DNA of 64,000 bases from Erythroxylum novogranatense (lineage: Eukaryota; Streptophyta; Magnoliopsida; Malpighiales; Erythroxylaceae): contig JAIWQS010000215.1 of the NCBI GenBank assembly GCA_029891385.1, forward strand, positions 434,001 through 498,000, read 5' to 3'. Position 1 is the first letter of the stretch; every line of letters begins with the position of its first letter. The position numbers and the translations under genes are program-made. The notes under the pieces are model-generated. The model saw only the letters and a program-made list of their open reading frames with translations. It did no database searches and was not told the origin of the DNA. Shown here piece by piece: positions 46,196-57,700 of this stretch.

Positions 46196-47250
46196 TTCGA
46201 TTCAACTCTTGAATCCATTTGACATCTTGTTCATCATATCCAAAACAACTCTTGGTTTGGATGAAATTGCTAACTCCTTTAGTACTACTTCACTTCTTCC
46301 TTTGTGATTTCTCACAAACTCTTCCTCTAAGAAGTTTGCATTTGTCGACACAAATACCTTCCTATCATGAGGATTGTAAAAATAGTACCCTCGAGTTCCC
46401 GTAGGATATCCTACAAATAAACATACTTTTGACCTTGGTTCCATCTTTGTGGATTCAGGCTTTAGAACATGAGCTGGACAGCCTAAGTCCTCAAGTGCCT
46501 CAATGAAGGCACTCGACGACCCACAACTCCCTAGGTGTTTTAGGCACCGATTTGGATGGAGCAAAGTTAAGAAGATATGTTGCCGTTTGTATGTCATATC
46601 CCGAACGATTTTGGAAGGCTAGCATAGACATCATTGATCTTACCATTTCCAATAGAGTTCTATTTCTCTCTCGCTACACCATTACATTGAGGTGTACGAG
46701 GAGTCGACAAATTGGAAACAATTCCATTGTCAATTAAATATTGCTGAAACTCTCCAGATAAATACTCACCACCTCGATCCGATCAAAGTCGTTTTAATGG
46801 CTTGCCAAGTTGCTTCTCACCAAATTTTGAATTCTTTGAACTTTTCAAAAGATTCACTCTTTTTATGCATCAAATACAAATAGCCATGTCTTGAGTAATC
46901 ATCTATAAAAGTAATGAAATATTCATAACCTCCTCTAGTTTGTACATTCATGGGCCCACACACATCAGTATGTACCATGTCCAATGTGGATTCAAATCTG
47001 TTTCCTTTAGAAGGAAATGAGGCTTTTGTCATTTTCCTTCAATACAACATTCACGGTGGGTAATGGATCACTATCCAAGCCCATAAGGATCCTATCCTTT
47101 ACTAGCCTATCAAGTCTTTTCGATTGATATGACCCATCCTTAGATGCCACAGATACTTTGAATTAATGCTAGAGATATTGGATTGTCTTGGTTTTATCAA
47201 TTACGTGGTGTTTAGTGAGCCTTTCATAGGTTCTATAAAAACAATCCTGT
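46196..47250 (-). pseudogene. Cop-G integrase, broken
   Basis: 46817-47032 reads MVHTDVCGPMNVQTRGGYEY then FITFIDDYSRHGYLYLMHKK, with the first catalytic aspartate in HTDVCGP. SDRGGEYLS with the second aspartate is encoded near 46770, in another frame. The glutamate region near 46670 is altered. The C-terminal part (46202-46597) keeps CPAHVLKPESTKMEPRSKVC, LFVGYPTGTRGYYFYNPHD and RKVFVSTNANFLEEEFV. Frameshifts separate these blocks. Confidence 0.85.
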
Positions 47251-48450
47251 TTAATTATCGCTTCACAAATAAAATCCTTATTCTCATATATTGAAACAAC
47301 CTTTTCAAAATATAAGGAATAGCGATTTTATTAGACAAAAAAGTAAATCATGTTCCTTACAATCATTGGCATGTAATAAACATCTTCCAAATATAACCTA
47401 TGTCCACTAGGAAAGTCCAAGATAACTACTCCCACCGATTCTGCTGAAACATAGGAACCATCTGCTATCTTAACTTGAAACGGCCTTTAGGAAGTCTTTT
47501 CCTTTGTTGGAACCCTACAAAGAATTACAAACATGGTTAGTGGCTCTGAATCTAATATCCAAGAAGTAGATAAATCTGCCACATTTCTAGTTCTAACAAA
47601 CTTAGGAAGCCCATACCTTGTTTTCTTTTGAGGGACTCTAGGTAGATCGATGCTTTTCCAGTGGCCAATCTCATCACAATGGAAACACTTTCCTTTGATG
47701 TTCTCTTTGGCCTTCTTTTTCATGGGTTTGGCCTTGACCCTATTTGGGCCTTCTTTTCATCGACCCTTCTTCTTTTCCTTGCCCTTACCCTTGGGCTTAG
47801 AAGAAGAAGCTACATTAGCCTCGCCCATGAGCCTTAATATTCAATATTTCCTCCGTGCTCTGAGGGTATTCATCAACTCACTCAAGGTGTAATCCTTTTT
47901 GTTGAGCTCATAGTCCAACTTAAAGCTGCTGAAAAGAAGAGTTTAAGCTATTGATGATCATAATCATCTGCGTGTCGCATCCATATCCGCCTGACATCTC
48001 AAATTTCGGTGACTACAGAGATTACCTTCATCATGTAATCCTCGCACTGGCTCACCGTGTTACATGCGAGATTATGAAAGGTTTGGATAGCTTTCACTCT
48101 TCGAGACCTAGTCCTCACACCAAACATCTCATGTAGGTGATGGACCATTAGACTTAGCGTTTTCATACAAGCAATTTTCTTTTGCAACATGTCGATGTGA
48201 AGCAAAAATATAACACTTAGTAGTCTTGTCGAGATTCTCGCCAACGTGTTATTGGACTTGCTCAGAGTTGCATCTCCACTTAGAGGTGTAGGCTCATTTT
48301 CAGTTAACACCCATGAAATACGTTCGTATTGAAGAACAATGTCAAGGTTACGTCTCCATTCATTAAACTTGTCTCAATTTTCTAATTTGTTATTAGTCGA
48401 AGCGGGGTGAGTGGATTCATTTTGTGGTTGATTATATCCGAAAATATAAA
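47251..48450 (-). pseudogene. Cop-G gag, zinc knuckle and protease remnants
   Basis: Gag: 47999-48310 has MVHHLHEMFGVRTRSRRVKA and FHNLACNTVSQCEDYMMKVI, the Copia UBN2 pattern. The knuckle (about 47670-47710) reads GKCFHCDEIGHWKSID: the three first zinc ligands are there and the last cysteine is lost. The protease site reads SWILDSEPL (about 47560), with glutamate in place of the active-site glycine of DSG. Stops and shifts separate the parts. Confidence 0.75.
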
Positions 48451-49900
48451 TTATTAAAACATGAGCATACTAGTCAACAATTTATGGAACTTTGTATAAA
48501 ATCATGATGCATGTATGCATGATGATCGATTTAACAAAACTTAAAAAATTAAAACATTATATTTACGGTTATTTTTCTTATCTATAAGACTAAGTGACGG
48601 TGGGCCATCTTATCTATTAAAAGAAAAAATGGGACCCTCCCACTCAAAAAACTACCAAGCATCTCATGCTCAATTTTTTAAGAAGCGTCTTATTTTGGTC
48701 CATACTTTTATCAACAGAGCTACGGTGGGCAGTTTATTGATAAAAAATGTTGAGTGTATAACCATTTGATTCATTCACTAAAGATACCTACAAATCATGC
48801 CTCGGTGGGAGGTCATATTTGCTATCATTAAGTGGACTTATCCTTAAGGAGACCCAAACCATGCAAGATCTAGGATCCATGCCCTTCGATGGGGAGTAAC
48901 ACTTCACCACATGCAAACGGGCCATCATTTGGAGACCGTGGACTCTCACAGGAGCATCCTCTCCCACTCAATCTTTTTGGGCTTTAAGTTTTAAATACCA
49001 TCTTGTGTAGATGCAATTTATTATCCATCCTATATTGTTTCATTATATATCTCATACATAATGAATGCATGGCAAGGCCTAGGGTTGGCAATTTTCTAAA
49101 TGACATGCAATCACATAATATCACATATTACAAGCATTCATTTCTCCATTCATCCATGAACTAATAAAGCCACTTTTGATTGTCCATCCTAGAAACATAA
49201 AATAATTACAAGCCTTTTAGGCCCAAAATATGCTTCTTCATCTTGGATCTTCCGCTTGAACTCTTCGCTAACATGATCCGCCCATTCTGTAAACAAAATG
49301 TAATGGCATTTATGAAATTAGAATTTTGTCATTTTGAAAATAAAATTCCAGCACTAGATTTTAGAAACCAAATCTTTGTTTTGGCAAAAAATTCCAGCAC
49401 TTGTTTTATTAAAACCGAAACTCATTTCATGAAAATTAAACACAGCACTTAGTATTTTAGCAAAACCGAAATTGGATTCTTTGAAACAAAAAACCAACAC
49501 TTGTTTTCCAATCATAACTGAAATATGATTCATTGAAACAAAAATTCCAGCAACTTAGTTTTCACAAAACTTATGCCAAAACACAAAAGGATACACCGAA
49601 AATTTTACCTTTCCATTTCTTCAATCCATGGCTGCTCCTTCTTCATCATTACATCAATTTGTACATTACAAAATCAAATAAAATAGAAAAAAAACCAAGG
49701 AGGAAACATGGTGATGATAGACCACCCTCCTTGTTACAACCAAATGAAGAAATCTTACAAGATAAAATTTAACTTCTATGGACAACCAAAAGAGCAACAT
49801 ACACCATATATATTTCTATCACATAAAAATATGCAGTATACATAAAAAGATTGCCAACCCATGCATCCACCATATAGGAACCGAAATCATGCATGAAAAA
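48451..49900 (-). other. Cop-G 5' leader, non-coding
   Basis: About 1.45 kb between PBS and gag with no supported frame. Includes three ACGGTGGG/TCGGTGGG phrases (about 48596-48815) and an imperfect 60-bp repeat array at 49330-49570. Confidence 0.6.
49330..49570 (-). repeat. Imperfect tandem repeats in the Cop-G leader
   Basis: Four to five diverged units carry AAATTCCAGCACT(T)GTTTT and AAACCGAAA...CATTGAAA phrases about 50 to 65 bases apart. Confidence 0.7.
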
Positions 49901-49915
49901 CCGTCTCTGATACCA
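49901..49915 (-). other. Primer-binding site of Cop-G
   Basis: Minus-strand TGGTATCAGAGACGG; the first 11 bases fit initiator tRNA-Met. Two bases separate it from the LTR. Confidence 0.9.
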
Positions 49916-49917
49916 AT

Positions 49918-52013
49918 TGTTGGATCGTAAAAAGAAAGCATGCTTAGTTTGGAGAAACGATAGATTTCAAAACTTTTAAGAAATCATCTTGCAGCGAAGC
50001 AATATATCCAAATCAATATGCTAATCCATACATGATATGGTATAAGGATAATAAAACCAAGAACAAGATAAAAGGAATTACTGACTCCTTCGCCATGACT
50101 TTAAATCCTCGTTCAATGCTATCCTCTCCTTCTTGTATCCATATCCTTTGCCTTTGAGTCTTTCCTTTAGCAATCTATCTTCTTCCTTGTAGTAGTATCC
50201 TCTACCAATTAGATTTACCACTTGTTCTTCAAGGACAACTAGGTTAACAAAATCCTTTGGTGGGAAAGGAGAAGAAATATTTGGAGGAGATTTTCTTAGA
50301 AGAAGAAGAACCAAAATTGAAACTCTTTCAATTCTTTCACTTAGGAATTTCGGTCTCTCTTGCATGAAAAGAGAGAATGTCTAAAAACATGCAAGAACCC
50401 TTTCTTACCTCTCAATTTCGAAATATGCATAAATGGAAAGAGTGAGAGGCATCCAATGCATAAACTTCTTACATTAATCACTCATCAAATAGCCAATAAA
50501 TGAGACTTACTTCATTTATCTTTAAATGGCTATTTGAAAAGACCGTAACCTATAATTGAATACCCATTTCGGTTTTGGCAAGAAGAAAGAAGGAAGATGG
50601 TCCATCTAATGCACATCTTTCATCTTTAATCTAATGAATGCAAATAGGTTACATGCCAACATTAAAAGCCAACCATTAAATCATTTAATGGTAAGTTCAT
50701 AACTCCATTTAATAATGATGAACCATAATAAAGACCATCTTTATTTAGTATTTTAATGTCAAATGTGTGGTTACACATCTAACCTAACACAATTTCGAAA
50801 TTGCTTCTTCTCCATTTTAAAAAAATATTTTAATATAATTAATCTAATCAATTACATTAAACCAAAACAAGCCCATTTCTAAATGAACATATGGGCTTCC
50901 AATTAACTATTAATTAGTATAAGCCCATCATTCAATTATGGACTTCTAAAGCCTCCAAACTACTTCTTACTTAGCTTGATAACCTTCCTTAAAGCCAAGT
51001 GGGGAATCTTATTGGACTTTGATAATTCAAGCTCCAATAAGCCCAGAAATAATTCAATCTCATTGGAATTAATTCTAGCTTATTAACTAAATGTCATTCC
51101 ACTAAAGACAATTAGTTGAACTCTTGAATTATTAAATATTATGAGAATATATCCAATTGCAAACCCTATTTAGAACCTTATTATAGCCATCCGCACAACA
51201 AAGGGTAAAATTACCGTTTTGCCCTTATGTTGGTTTTTCCTTCTAGATCTCTCATTTTACTTTATATGGTGATTAACACATAAGATCTCATCTTAGTGTT
51301 AAGACTTGATGGTAGCTAGTCCATCAAACTCATGGCGCCAGCTTAATCACCAAATCTCCTTAAAACATCTAGAAGAGATGATAACACTATAAACTCTTTA
51401 TTTGAGTGAATGTTCCACGATACATGTTTCAATTAATAATTCCAACATGCGAATAATGGATTAATACCTGTAAAATCCATTCCGATCATATCAAGAATTA
51501 TAATGAAACACGTATGAGTTCATCACTCATCAAGATTGTGGTTCATAATAAGCGAATGCTTAAGTTGTATGTTTTAAGATTAAAGTAACGGCCCACTTTA
51601 TTCTTGAAAACATACTTGATTCAATTCATTTAATAGTGCCATTATCGATACTCTACTACTATCATGATATGAAACTCATCATTCCGTTTAAGTAAACTCC
51701 TTTACTTATATGGAGATAAATCGCAACACTACGATCTAAACCATAATCAAATGACCAACTTGATTATTCAACTCGTGAATCAATTAATTGATTCTAATAA
51801 TATAAATGTTTCCCATACATCTTTATGTATATGTATATTACTTACAAATGAATCTTGGTACCTTATGACCAGATATATAATGCTCATACAGATAAAACCA
51901 AACTTTTGTTTTATTAATAATAAATATTTTCATTACAAAATTTATGGCAAGAAGATAAATTTACATGTAAATACACTTGCTTTCCAGGGCACTATATTTA
52001 CATAACTCCAACA
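49918..52013 (-). repeat. 5' LTR of Cop-G (2.10 kb)
   Basis: Partner of 42428-44520, nearly identical with scattered single-base indels and short clustered changes. Confidence 0.95.
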
Positions 52014-52018
52014 TAGGT
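52014..52018. repeat. Target-site duplication of Cop-G, right copy (TAGGT)
   Basis: TAGGT equals 42423-42427. Confidence 0.9.
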
Positions 52019-53431
52019 TAGGTTTAAAGTTTATTTTATCTTTGTTTGATTTTATGAATGATATGCCTTTCTTTTAGAATGTATTTATTGAATGAAGTAT
52101 GGTTTGATTGAAGGAAATCAAGAAAACCCCACTCAAGACAAGGAGGAAGGGCAATCTTGAATTCGGATTCCGACCATTAGGTGGGTAACATTTTTATAGT
52201 TGTTGTGTAATGGGCAAATGCCCTATGTGTGTTATCTTTGTTAAATTGTGTGTATATTGAAAGTGTATTCCTTGATTTGAAAGAAAAGAATGAAACTATG
52301 ATGTTTTGATACAATGAAAGAAGCATAAAATGCTATTCTTGTGTTGAATATGTGAGCATAAATTGGTTGTGTTTGGGCGAGAGAGAACCCGTTTCGATAG
52401 TCTCGTGCACGATGACCCATAGCCTACTCCCGGCTGCCCGCTTTGGGTCACGAGATCCAGAGGAATCAGACTTGCTGTGTTACGGTGTAAACCATTGTGT
52501 TTAAGGAACTCTTAAGCCAATTGTGTGCATTTCATTATTTTTAGTATATGATGCATATTATGTGTTTTAATTGATAAAAGATCCCATGTTATGCTTTATG
52601 TGATGAGTTCGGTTAATTATGACTTATGTGATAAAGTTGGGTATTTATGCATATTATGTTAATTGCAAATGTTATGGAATTCTTGATTATGTGTTGTATG
52701 GCTTATTATGAATGGCTATAAGCGTGTTAGCCATCGAGTAGTGTTTTGCTCACCCGTTCTCCTCCTCGGTGCAAATTCTAGTTGATCGCGGAACCTTGCA
52801 AGGCATCGAGCATAACTCCAAGAATTTTAGAAACTTTTGTATTAAGTTAGTGACTAGCATTTTGGAATGGCTTTATAAGCATATCGATCATTGAGCATCT
52901 CATATTTTGTATTTTGTACTTGACTCTTGATGAATATGATGATATGTAACTAAAGCTATGCATGAACCTATATGATTGGAAAAGAGCCTGAGAGCTCCAG
53001 TACTCTCATCTTTCATGTGTTTGTATTGATTTGTGATATGTGTATGACCTTGAGAAGGAATGTGTATGTGCATTATTTATTAATGAGTTGTTGTTGGGCT
53101 TCGCCTTGGGAGAGCTCACTGGAAAACCTGCTATGGTTTATGTGTTGTGGAAGTTGAGAGTAGTGCTGCAAATTCTGGGCTGATGTGCTCATGTGGTCAA
53201 TTTTGAGTATGTTGTGTTGTGCTGGAATTTCTGAGTTGATATAGGTAGAATGGGATCCTTTAAACTTCTGGAGGATGTTAGTCGAGCCATAGAGCTTTTC
53301 CATGATGTTTTATGAGCTATTTTAAGGTGTGTTAATTGGTATATATGAGTTGTTAGAATCGATCTGAGTCTTGTCTAAATGGCAGATTTTAGGCAGAAGC
53401 TTTGAGCCCACTTTTGACCCTTATAGCATTG
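52019..53431 (+). other. Ele-H middle piece, non-coding
   Basis: About 1.4 kb between Cop-G and Cop-I. AT-rich with one GC-richer zone at 52380-52470. Frames of 61 to 76 codons show no domain. Confidence 0.6.
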
Positions 53432-53436
53432 GAGTT
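53432..53436. repeat. Target-site duplication of Cop-I, left copy (GAGTT)
   Basis: GAGTT before TGTTAAGTC equals 63092-63096 after CACTTCA. Confidence 0.9.
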
Positions 53437-54583
53437 TGTTAAGTCAAAATGACTTTTCATAAAATGATTTTGATGTATAACAAACAAAGAGATCATATAC
53501 AAGAAAACAAAGCAGACGCAGACGACAAATGCAAAGCGACGCAGAGGCGAAATGCAAAGCAGAATACGAGCCTTAAAAACAAAGCTTGACGCAGAACAAA
53601 ACAAAGCGACGCAGACGCATAAATGCAAAAGTGACGCAGACGCAAATGTAAAGCGACGCAGACGCGAATGCAAAGCAGCGCGTGACGCAAATGCAAAGCG
53701 ACGCAGAGCATTTAAATGCAAAAGCAGACGCTTGACGCAAATGCAAAGCGAGCATAAACCTTAAATGCAAAGCAGACGCAGACGCAAATGCAAAGCGACG
53801 CAGACGCAAATGCAAAGCGAACCTGAGGCGCAAATATAAAGCGAACCTGAGGCGTAAATGCAAAGCGAGATGCAGACAGGCAAATGCAAAGCGACGCAGC
53901 ATAAAAACAAAGCGACACAAATGTGAAGCAGATGTAGGCAGTAAAAAGCAGACGCTTGAGAGTTAGTTCGAGTTAATTCTTAGAACTCAACTGATTAACC
54001 GTTTCTTTAAAGATTAAAGATTCAAGATTCAAGAATCGAAGCGATTAGAGGCGAAGGCTATAAATTCAAGTCGAAGTCGGCTAAAAGTCAACGATCTTAG
54101 AAAAATTACACAAAGTGAAAAAGTGATTAAGTGCAAACTAGTGAGTGCTATCTTATTTGTAAAAGTATTCAAATATTTTCTGAAAAGAAAAGGTATGCAG
54201 ATAACTGCAGAGGCTAAGTGTGAAAGAATCTTGGTTGTAGAGACACAAGAGGCTCGTGAAAGAATACTTAACGATTGAAGAGATAGTGAAATCTCGGAAG
54301 AAACTCGAGGATCGGGCGTAGCCCACGGTTTGGGGTGAACCGGGATAAACCGCGGTTCTACCAATCTTACTCTCTATCTCGTTTTAGTTTCAAATTTTAT
54401 CATTACTTACGTTCATATTCATAGTATTGAGAAGTTTGATCAATCGGAATAAATAAAAATTACGTAAAGATTTTATTCCTAACAATAATTACGAAAAGAC
54501 TTATAAAGAGAATACAATTAGACCCCCTTCGTGCATTCTATTATAGTTTTCTAAGTCTTTGTATTAACTTGTGATTCACTTCA
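53437..54583 (+). repeat. 5' LTR of Cop-I
   Basis: TGTTAAGTCAAAATGACTTT to GTGATTCACTTCA. Nearly 40 percent of it is the GACGCAGACGC-type array. The rest matches 62020-63091. Reading frames rich in Ala/Arg/Cys/Phe here (53389-53920) come from the array. Confidence 0.95.
53500..53945 (+). repeat. Minisatellite in the Cop-I 5' LTR
   Basis: About twenty variable copies of a 20 to 22-bp unit near GACGCAGACGCAAATGCAAA, with AAAGCGACGCAGACGC the most constant part. The 3' LTR has a shorter version (62095-62425), which explains most of the LTR length difference. Confidence 0.9.
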
Positions 54584-54585
54584 AT

Positions 54586-54596
54586 TGGTATCGAGC
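54586..54596 (+). other. Primer-binding site of Cop-I
   Basis: TGGTATCGAGC follows the LTR by two bases; it equals the initiator tRNA-Met complement with one A missing. Confidence 0.8.
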
Positions 54597-54639
54597 AAGG
54601 TATCCAAGAATCACTTTGGCGAAGTGTGGATTAAAGATA

Positions 54640-55480
54640 ATGGCGGAGTCACATGTATACATCATTTGAAGGAGCCTCGATCACTAGACCTCCAAAGATT
54701 CAACGGAGAAGACTATCACTCTTTGGAAAGATAGGATGCGGTTATTCATTGAATCTACTCATGTTGACCTTTGGGACGTTATAGAAACGGACCTTACACA
54801 CTGTAGATGAAGAAGGCAATTCTATTCCACGAAGCAGATGGATGGTGATCGAAAGCAAGAATACAGATTAAATTCAAAGGCAAAATTTTTCTTGACATGT
54901 GCCCTAAGCAGAGGCGAGTATGACAAAGTGCACGGTTGTGACCTTTGCAAAAGAAATGTGGAACACATTGTCTATTGCTCACGAAGGCACAAGCCAAGTT
55001 AAAGAATCCAAGATAAGTATTCTTGTGCATCAATATGAACTTTTCAGGGATGGAAGATGAAGAATCTATTGATCAAATGTTTGGAAGATTTCAAACAATT
55101 GTCAATGGATTGAAAGCTCTTGGAAGGACATACAACAATCAAGATCATGTTCGAAAGATTCTAAGAAGTCTTCCTAAGAGATGGAGACCTAAAGTTTCTG
55201 CGGCAAGAAGCCAAAGACTTGGCGTGTTAAAATTTGGATGAGTTCTTTGGGATCCTTAAAGATTCATGAAGTAGAACTTAACGAAGACAAGCCCAAGCGA
55301 GATAAGTCAATAATCAAGGCCGAATAAAAGAATCATAAAACTCGAGAGAAGGAGGAAGTCATCAAAAGCGTTGAAAATTGAAGAATCAAAGGATGATAAC
55401 TTGCCAATCGAATAAGAGTCAATCGATGAAGATGACGAATTATCTTTCATTTCGAGAAAGATAAGGCGATGTGGAAGAAA
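54640..55480 (+). pseudogene. Cop-I gag, broken
   Basis: ATG at 54640 opens MAESHVYI. In shifting frames the order is EGASITRPP, a G-E-D-Y-H core, LWDVIE, then 55023-55241 open with MEDEESIDQMFGRFQTIVNG and LKALGRTYNNQDHVRKILRS, the UBN2 gag domain of Copia. Further on there are frameshifts near 55240. Gag makes the particle shell. Confidence 0.8.
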
Positions 55481-56368
55481 AAGCCAGAGGGAACCGACAT
55501 TGAGAAAGAATGGGAAAGATGAAGCTAAACCGGAGAAGTCTTCATCATTTGCTACGAGTGCAACCAGCTGGACACTTCAAGTCCGAATGTCCTACTCTCA
55601 AGAAGAAACCAAGAAGAGTAGAGAAGGCAAGAAAAGCATGATGGCAACATGGGAGGACCTAGATTCATCTGAATCGAATCTGAGCTCCAAGTCATCGAAC
55701 ATGCAAACATTTGCCTAATAGCCAAGGAAGATAGTGATGAGGAGGTAAAATCAGATTATGATAATTTGCATTATGCCTATTCAGAATTGTTAGAAGATTC
55801 TCATGCTATTCTGAAACAGTACAAGCTGTTAAAGAAGAAGTATGTAGAAAATATTAGACATATTGAGGTAATAGAGAGAGAAAATGTTTGTTTAAAGAAA
55901 CAATTAGAAGATAAAAAGAAAATTGTAGACAGATCAGAAGAGATTAATCAACTTAAACTAAGGATTAAGAATTTATCAGTTGATTTAGCTACTTTCACAG
56001 AAAGTACAAAGAAAATGAATGAGATGCTTGGAAAATGTAGACATCCGAAAGTGATAAGATTTGGATTAGGGTTTCTGAGAAACAAGATTGAGTCTCGTAA
56101 AAAAAATCATCATTCAAAAAGAAGATATAGGATGATTCATTTTAATCAACATTCTAATAATATGCATCATAGATCACATCATATGCATACTACTAACCAT
56201 AAAGGACCCAAGAAAATTTGGGTACCAAGAAATAAAATAGTTTCTCCTGCAGATATCCTTCCTTGGAAGATCTGGCAAGCACCATTAGTAGTTAGGCGGT
56301 GGATGCTCGCGACACATGGGAAGAAGGTCTATGTTCCTAGACCTTGGTATAAGAAGGAGGATCGGTAA
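55481..56368 (+). pseudogene. Cop-I gag extension: zinc-knuckle remnant and coiled coil
   Basis: Near 55550 the expected CCHC knuckle is out of frame (ATSATSWTLQ in the open frame). KKSMMATWEDLDSSESNL and an acidic stretch follow. 55766-56368 is open for 200 residues: MHYAYSELLEDSHAILKQYK, then heptad-like runs (ENVCLKKQLEDKKKIVDRSE, EINQLKLRIKNLSVDLATF) and a basic, His-rich end (HHSKRRYRMIHF, HHRSHHMHTTNHKGPKKIWV). Such an extension between gag and protease is usual in SIRE elements. Confidence 0.8.
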
Positions 56369-56440
56369 CTTTGGAGACAACCAGTGAGGCAAAATTATTG
56401 GAATCGGAAAATAGGTAAAGATTCCTTTGCATGCATAAAT
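56250..56440 (+). pseudogene. Cop-I protease remnant, active site deleted
   Basis: KIWVPRNK is followed near 56295-56330 by RWMLATHGKK where W-L-DSG-CSRHMTG is expected: the DNA keeps the TGCTCG.GACACATG part but the DSG codons are gone. Stop codons occur before the pre-integrase frame. Confidence 0.55.
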
Positions 56441-56441
56441 A

Positions 56442-56750
56442 ATGTCGCTTGTTGATGGTCTAAAGCATAACTTGATTAGCGTCGATCAATTGTGTGATTA
56501 CGGTTTCACGGTTACATTCAATCAAAATCTTTGCGAAGTCGAGAAACAAAGATGGGTCTATACTTTTCTCGCCAAGAGAAGAAACAACCTTTACAAAATC
56601 AATTTAGAAGATTTTCAAAAACAAAATATTTCATGTATTCTATCTTTTGAAGAAGAAAGACTAATCTGGCATAAAAAGCTAGGTCATGTCTCTTTGAAAC
56701 ATATTTCAAAATTGGTAAAACATGATTTGGTAAGAGGTTTGCCAAAATAA
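56442..56750 (+). pseudogene. Cop-I pre-integrase domain
   Basis: Open frame with LVDGLKHNLISVDQLCDYGF, VTFNQNLCEVE and LIWHKKLGHVSLKHISKLVK, ending LVRGLPK-stop. The histidine pair HKKLGH is half of the HHCC zinc site; the cysteine half after the stop keeps only one cysteine (ENCLKGKQ), with a frameshift at about 56750. Confidence 0.85.
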
Positions 56751-56781
56751 GTTTTGACAAAGAACTTTTCGTGAAAATTGT

Positions 56782-57426
56782 TTGAAAGGAAAACAAGTTA
56801 AAACCTCTTTCTCTTCTAAAAGTTTTGTAACCTCATCAAGACCTTTAGAACTGTTACATATGGATTTATTTGGTCCTACAAGGACATTAAGTCTTGGCAG
56901 AAAGAAATATGGACTCGTCATTGTTGATGACTTTACTCGATTTCGTTGGATATTGTTTTTATCACACAAAGATGAGTCTTTTAAGTGCTTTAGAATCTTA
57001 TCGAAAGTTCTGAGAATGAAAAGGAATGTCCATAGCGATGTCGGGAGTGACCATGGTGGAGAATTTAAAAATGAGAAGTTTAGAGTATACTGTGAGGAGA
57101 ATGGAATTTCCCACAACTTCTCAGCCCCTAGAACTCCACAACAAAATGGAGTTGTTGAAAGAAAGAATAGGACGATTCAAGAGATGGCAAGGACAATGCT
57201 ATGTGAGACGAATCTTCCTAAGTATTTAGAAGCTGTGAATACAGCATGCTATATTCAGAATAGGATCATATTGCGACCTATGTTGAAGAAGACTCCTTAC
57301 GAGTTATGGAATGGAAGAAGACCAAGCATATCTTACTTTCATCCATTTGGGTGCAAATGTTCCATTACGAATACTGAAAGAGCATTGGATAAATTGATTC
57401 GAAGACCTATCCAGGAATCTTCCTAG
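56782..57426 (+). pseudogene. Cop-I integrase core, uninterrupted frame
   Basis: An open frame of 214 residues. The acid triad is complete: D28 (ELLHMDLFGP), D90 (GSDHGGEF) and E126 (NGVVERKNRT), with 35 residues between D90 and E126, the D,D(35)E spacing of retroviral-type integrases. Also seen: YGLVIVDDFTRFRWILFLSH, SAPRTPQQNGVVERKNRT and HPFGCKCSITN. ATG at 56782 is simply the first in frame; the true protein would be part of the gag-pol product. The C-terminal part breaks at 57426. It is the best-preserved enzyme in the window. Confidence 0.9.
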
Positions 57427-57700
57427 GCTACTCATTATCGTCTAAAGTATTTCGAGTTTACAATTTGACTTCAAAGATTGTTGAAGAGACGATCCATGTC
57501 AAGTTTGATGATAATTCTCAACCCCATAAGGAAGATGACGTGGAGAATGAAGGTCCTTCAAAGAACTTAGATGATACCTCGAAACTCCCTCGTCGGACAC
57601 TTTCATGAGAACAAGATTGAAGATATTCCGAAACTATAGAACTAAGGCGAAATTGGAGATATAAAGTTCTCATCTAGAAGAACTAGTTATTGGTGACACC
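57427..57700 (+). pseudogene. Cop-I integrase C-terminus and linker, broken
   Basis: Frameshifted remnants of FLGYS...KVFRVYN and KIVEETIHVKFDDN follow, then an acidic, Ser/Thr-rich linker with several shifts. Confidence 0.65.

Larger units (their letters stand above)
42428..52013 (-). mobile_element. Cop-G: complete Copia element, broken gag-pol
   Basis: Minus orientation: 5' LTR 49918-52013, PBS, leader, gag, protease, integrase, RT, RNase H, polypurine tract, 3' LTR 42428-44520, with TAGGT duplications outside. The LTRs (about 2.1 kb) agree closely, so the insertion looks fairly young. It sits in Ele-H. Related to, but distinct from, Cop-F; probably the Tork/Angela side of Copia. Confidence 0.95.

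Noticed and set aside
53389..53920. Several overlapping frames of 70 to 115 codons rich in Arg, Ala, Cys and Phe on both strands
   Set aside because: They come from the GACGCAGACGC minisatellite in the LTR, which is open in several phases; no domain, no conserved start.
53500..53945. CRISPR-like array appearance
   Set aside because: Units are contiguous degenerate repeats without unique spacers, inside a plant LTR.
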